NCBI GenBank assembly: GCA_020883125.1
Contig: JAHREW010000025.1
Coordinates: 1-64,000 of the forward strand
DNA length: 64,000 nucleotides
From: Microcoleus sp. CAWBG506
GTDB taxonomy: Bacteria; Cyanobacteriota; Cyanobacteriia; Cyanobacteriales; Microcoleaceae
Reading direction: 5' to 3'
Of this stretch, positions 63,448-64,000 are shown piece after piece. Position 1 is the first letter of the stretch. Each line of letters starts with the position of its first letter. Position numbers and translations under genes: made by a program. The notes under the pieces are model-generated. The model was not told the DNA's origin, searched no databases, and was given only the letters and a program-made list of their open reading frames with translations.

Positions 63448-64000
63448 GTGAAGAAATTAAAGCTGACCTTGAGTTTTTTGTTAATTACTTTGAGTGTGGC
63501 TATTTTCACGCTTTTGAGTTGGATACTGGAATCAGGCCAACTCAGTTTGTCGGCTTTGGAACCATCAGTCTTACTGAATCCTCCATCTATTTCTCAGATC
63601 CAAATTGCTCAAGAAGCCTCGCCACGACAAATCAGAGTCCAAGATGCTTGGAAATTTGTCTATCAAAAATTGCCTGATTTCCCCCTCGCCAATAATTACA
63701 TTTCTAAAGAAACTGGAAAAGTAGACCCCAATAATACTTTAGTCGCACGCTTGATTCGATATCATGTGTTTGTCAAAGGACGGCCACCCAATTATCGCTT
63801 TGATTGGAAATTGAGTTTAGCTGATTATTTGGGTGTGACTGCCGATTATTTGGTCGAAAGTGTGTATCCCGGAAACGATGTTTTGCGATCGAATCCCTTG
63901 GAGGGCGATCGGGCTGCGATTCTAGGTTTAAATAGAAGTCAGCGGGATGCTTTGGTTCAAGCTTTGGTTGATGTTTTTACAGGGGATTTGGGTTCATCAG
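63448..64000 (+). CDS. Exported protein of unknown function (partial, runs off the window)
   Basis: An open frame from a GTG at 63448 continues to the last base (184 codons). The N-terminus KKLKLTLSFLLITLSVAIFT is a clean signal peptide. The mature part has a Pro/Ser stretch, then VQDAWKFVYQKLPDFPLANNY and VARLIRYHVFVKGRPPNYRF with later SLADYLGVTADYL and NRSQRDALVQALVD. It is a single continuous reading frame, and the ORF at 63369 in another frame is a shadow of it. No family recognised; the C-terminal part lies beyond the window. A weak or absent ribosome-binding site makes the GTG start less sure. Confidence 0.7.
   Translation, partial: MKKLKLTLSFLLITLSVAIFTLLSWILESGQLSLSALEPSVLLNPPSISQIQIAQEASPRQIRVQDAWKFVYQKLPDFPLANNYISKETGKVDPNNTLVARLIRYHVFVKGRPPNYRFDWKLSLADYLGVTADYLVESVYPGNDVLRSNPLEGDRAAILGLNRSQRDALVQALVDVFTGDLGSS

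Noticed and set aside
63369-63677. ORF of 102 residues near the window end
   Set aside because: The better frame starts at GTG 63448, has a signal peptide and stays open to the window end; this one is a shadow.
1-64000. tRNA genes, CRISPR arrays and insertion-sequence transposases
   Set aside because: I looked for T-loop sequences, regularly spaced repeats with unique spacers and DDE or Rep-type proteins and saw none. The repeats found are palindromic or tandem, not spacer-separated.

Overview
The window looks like a chromosomal piece of a filamentous, non-heterocystous cyanobacterium (Microcoleus/Oscillatoria/Phormidium type). The evidence is the very frequent HIP1 octamer GCGATCGC and its relatives, genes typical of cyanobacteria (a COP23-like protein, homogentisate phytyltransferase, a cobA-hemD fusion, an RppA/RppB-like pair, rpoZ), and gaps between genes filled with several families of short palindromic repeats. 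I found no rRNA, tRNA, CRISPR array or transposase gene.

Layout. 0-3.5 kb: a leftward cluster of a COP23-like secreted protein, two trypsin-like serine proteases and an unknown exported protein. 3.8-12.2 kb: storage-glycan metabolism, with treZ-treY leftward and a glycogen debranching enzyme plus glucokinase rightward. 12.4-18.9 kb: an EVE-domain protein, an FHA-ABC transporter, an alpha/beta hydrolase, a possible small RNA and cobA-hemD. 18.9-32.3 kb: two converging glycosylation genes, a four-domain GT-MT-MT-GT protein and a 3258-residue protein with five tandem (TPR + GT9-like) modules capped by a GT4 domain. 32.5-37.8 kb: tocopherol/carotenoid-type genes (hpt, a CrtISO-like oxidase), a DUF3598 protein and a SAM hydrolase. 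37.9-39.9 kb: a PvuII-like restriction-modification system whose controller and endonuclease are fused into one protein. 39.9-43.8 kb: leuS, with an in-frame repeat insertion, and cysH.

44.3-54.7 kb is a chemotaxis-type operon: CheY, CheW, a ten-PAS methyl-accepting protein, a CheA-REC hybrid and a second CheW. The receptor's membrane domain aligns without gaps to the ethylene-binding domain of ETR1 but carries Asn where ETR1 has Asp25. 54.7-59.9 kb: a pentapeptide-repeat protein, a class III cyclase, an internally duplicated four-helix membrane protein, an RTX-type repeat protein, a 2OG-Fe(II) dioxygenase and a Gly-X-Y repeat peptide. 59.9-64 kb: an OmpR-type two-component pair, an SGNH hydrolase, rpoZ and the start of an exported protein that runs off the window.

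The observations I rate highest are the five-module TPR/GT giant, the C-R fusion of the PvuII-like system with two matching palindromes around its promoter, and the ethylene-receptor-like sensor feeding a chemotaxis operon. A fourth, more speculative one is a dioxygenase flanked by two repeat proteins with similar N-termini. Short repeats have also entered coding sequence in several places (leuS, the debranching enzyme, one protease).
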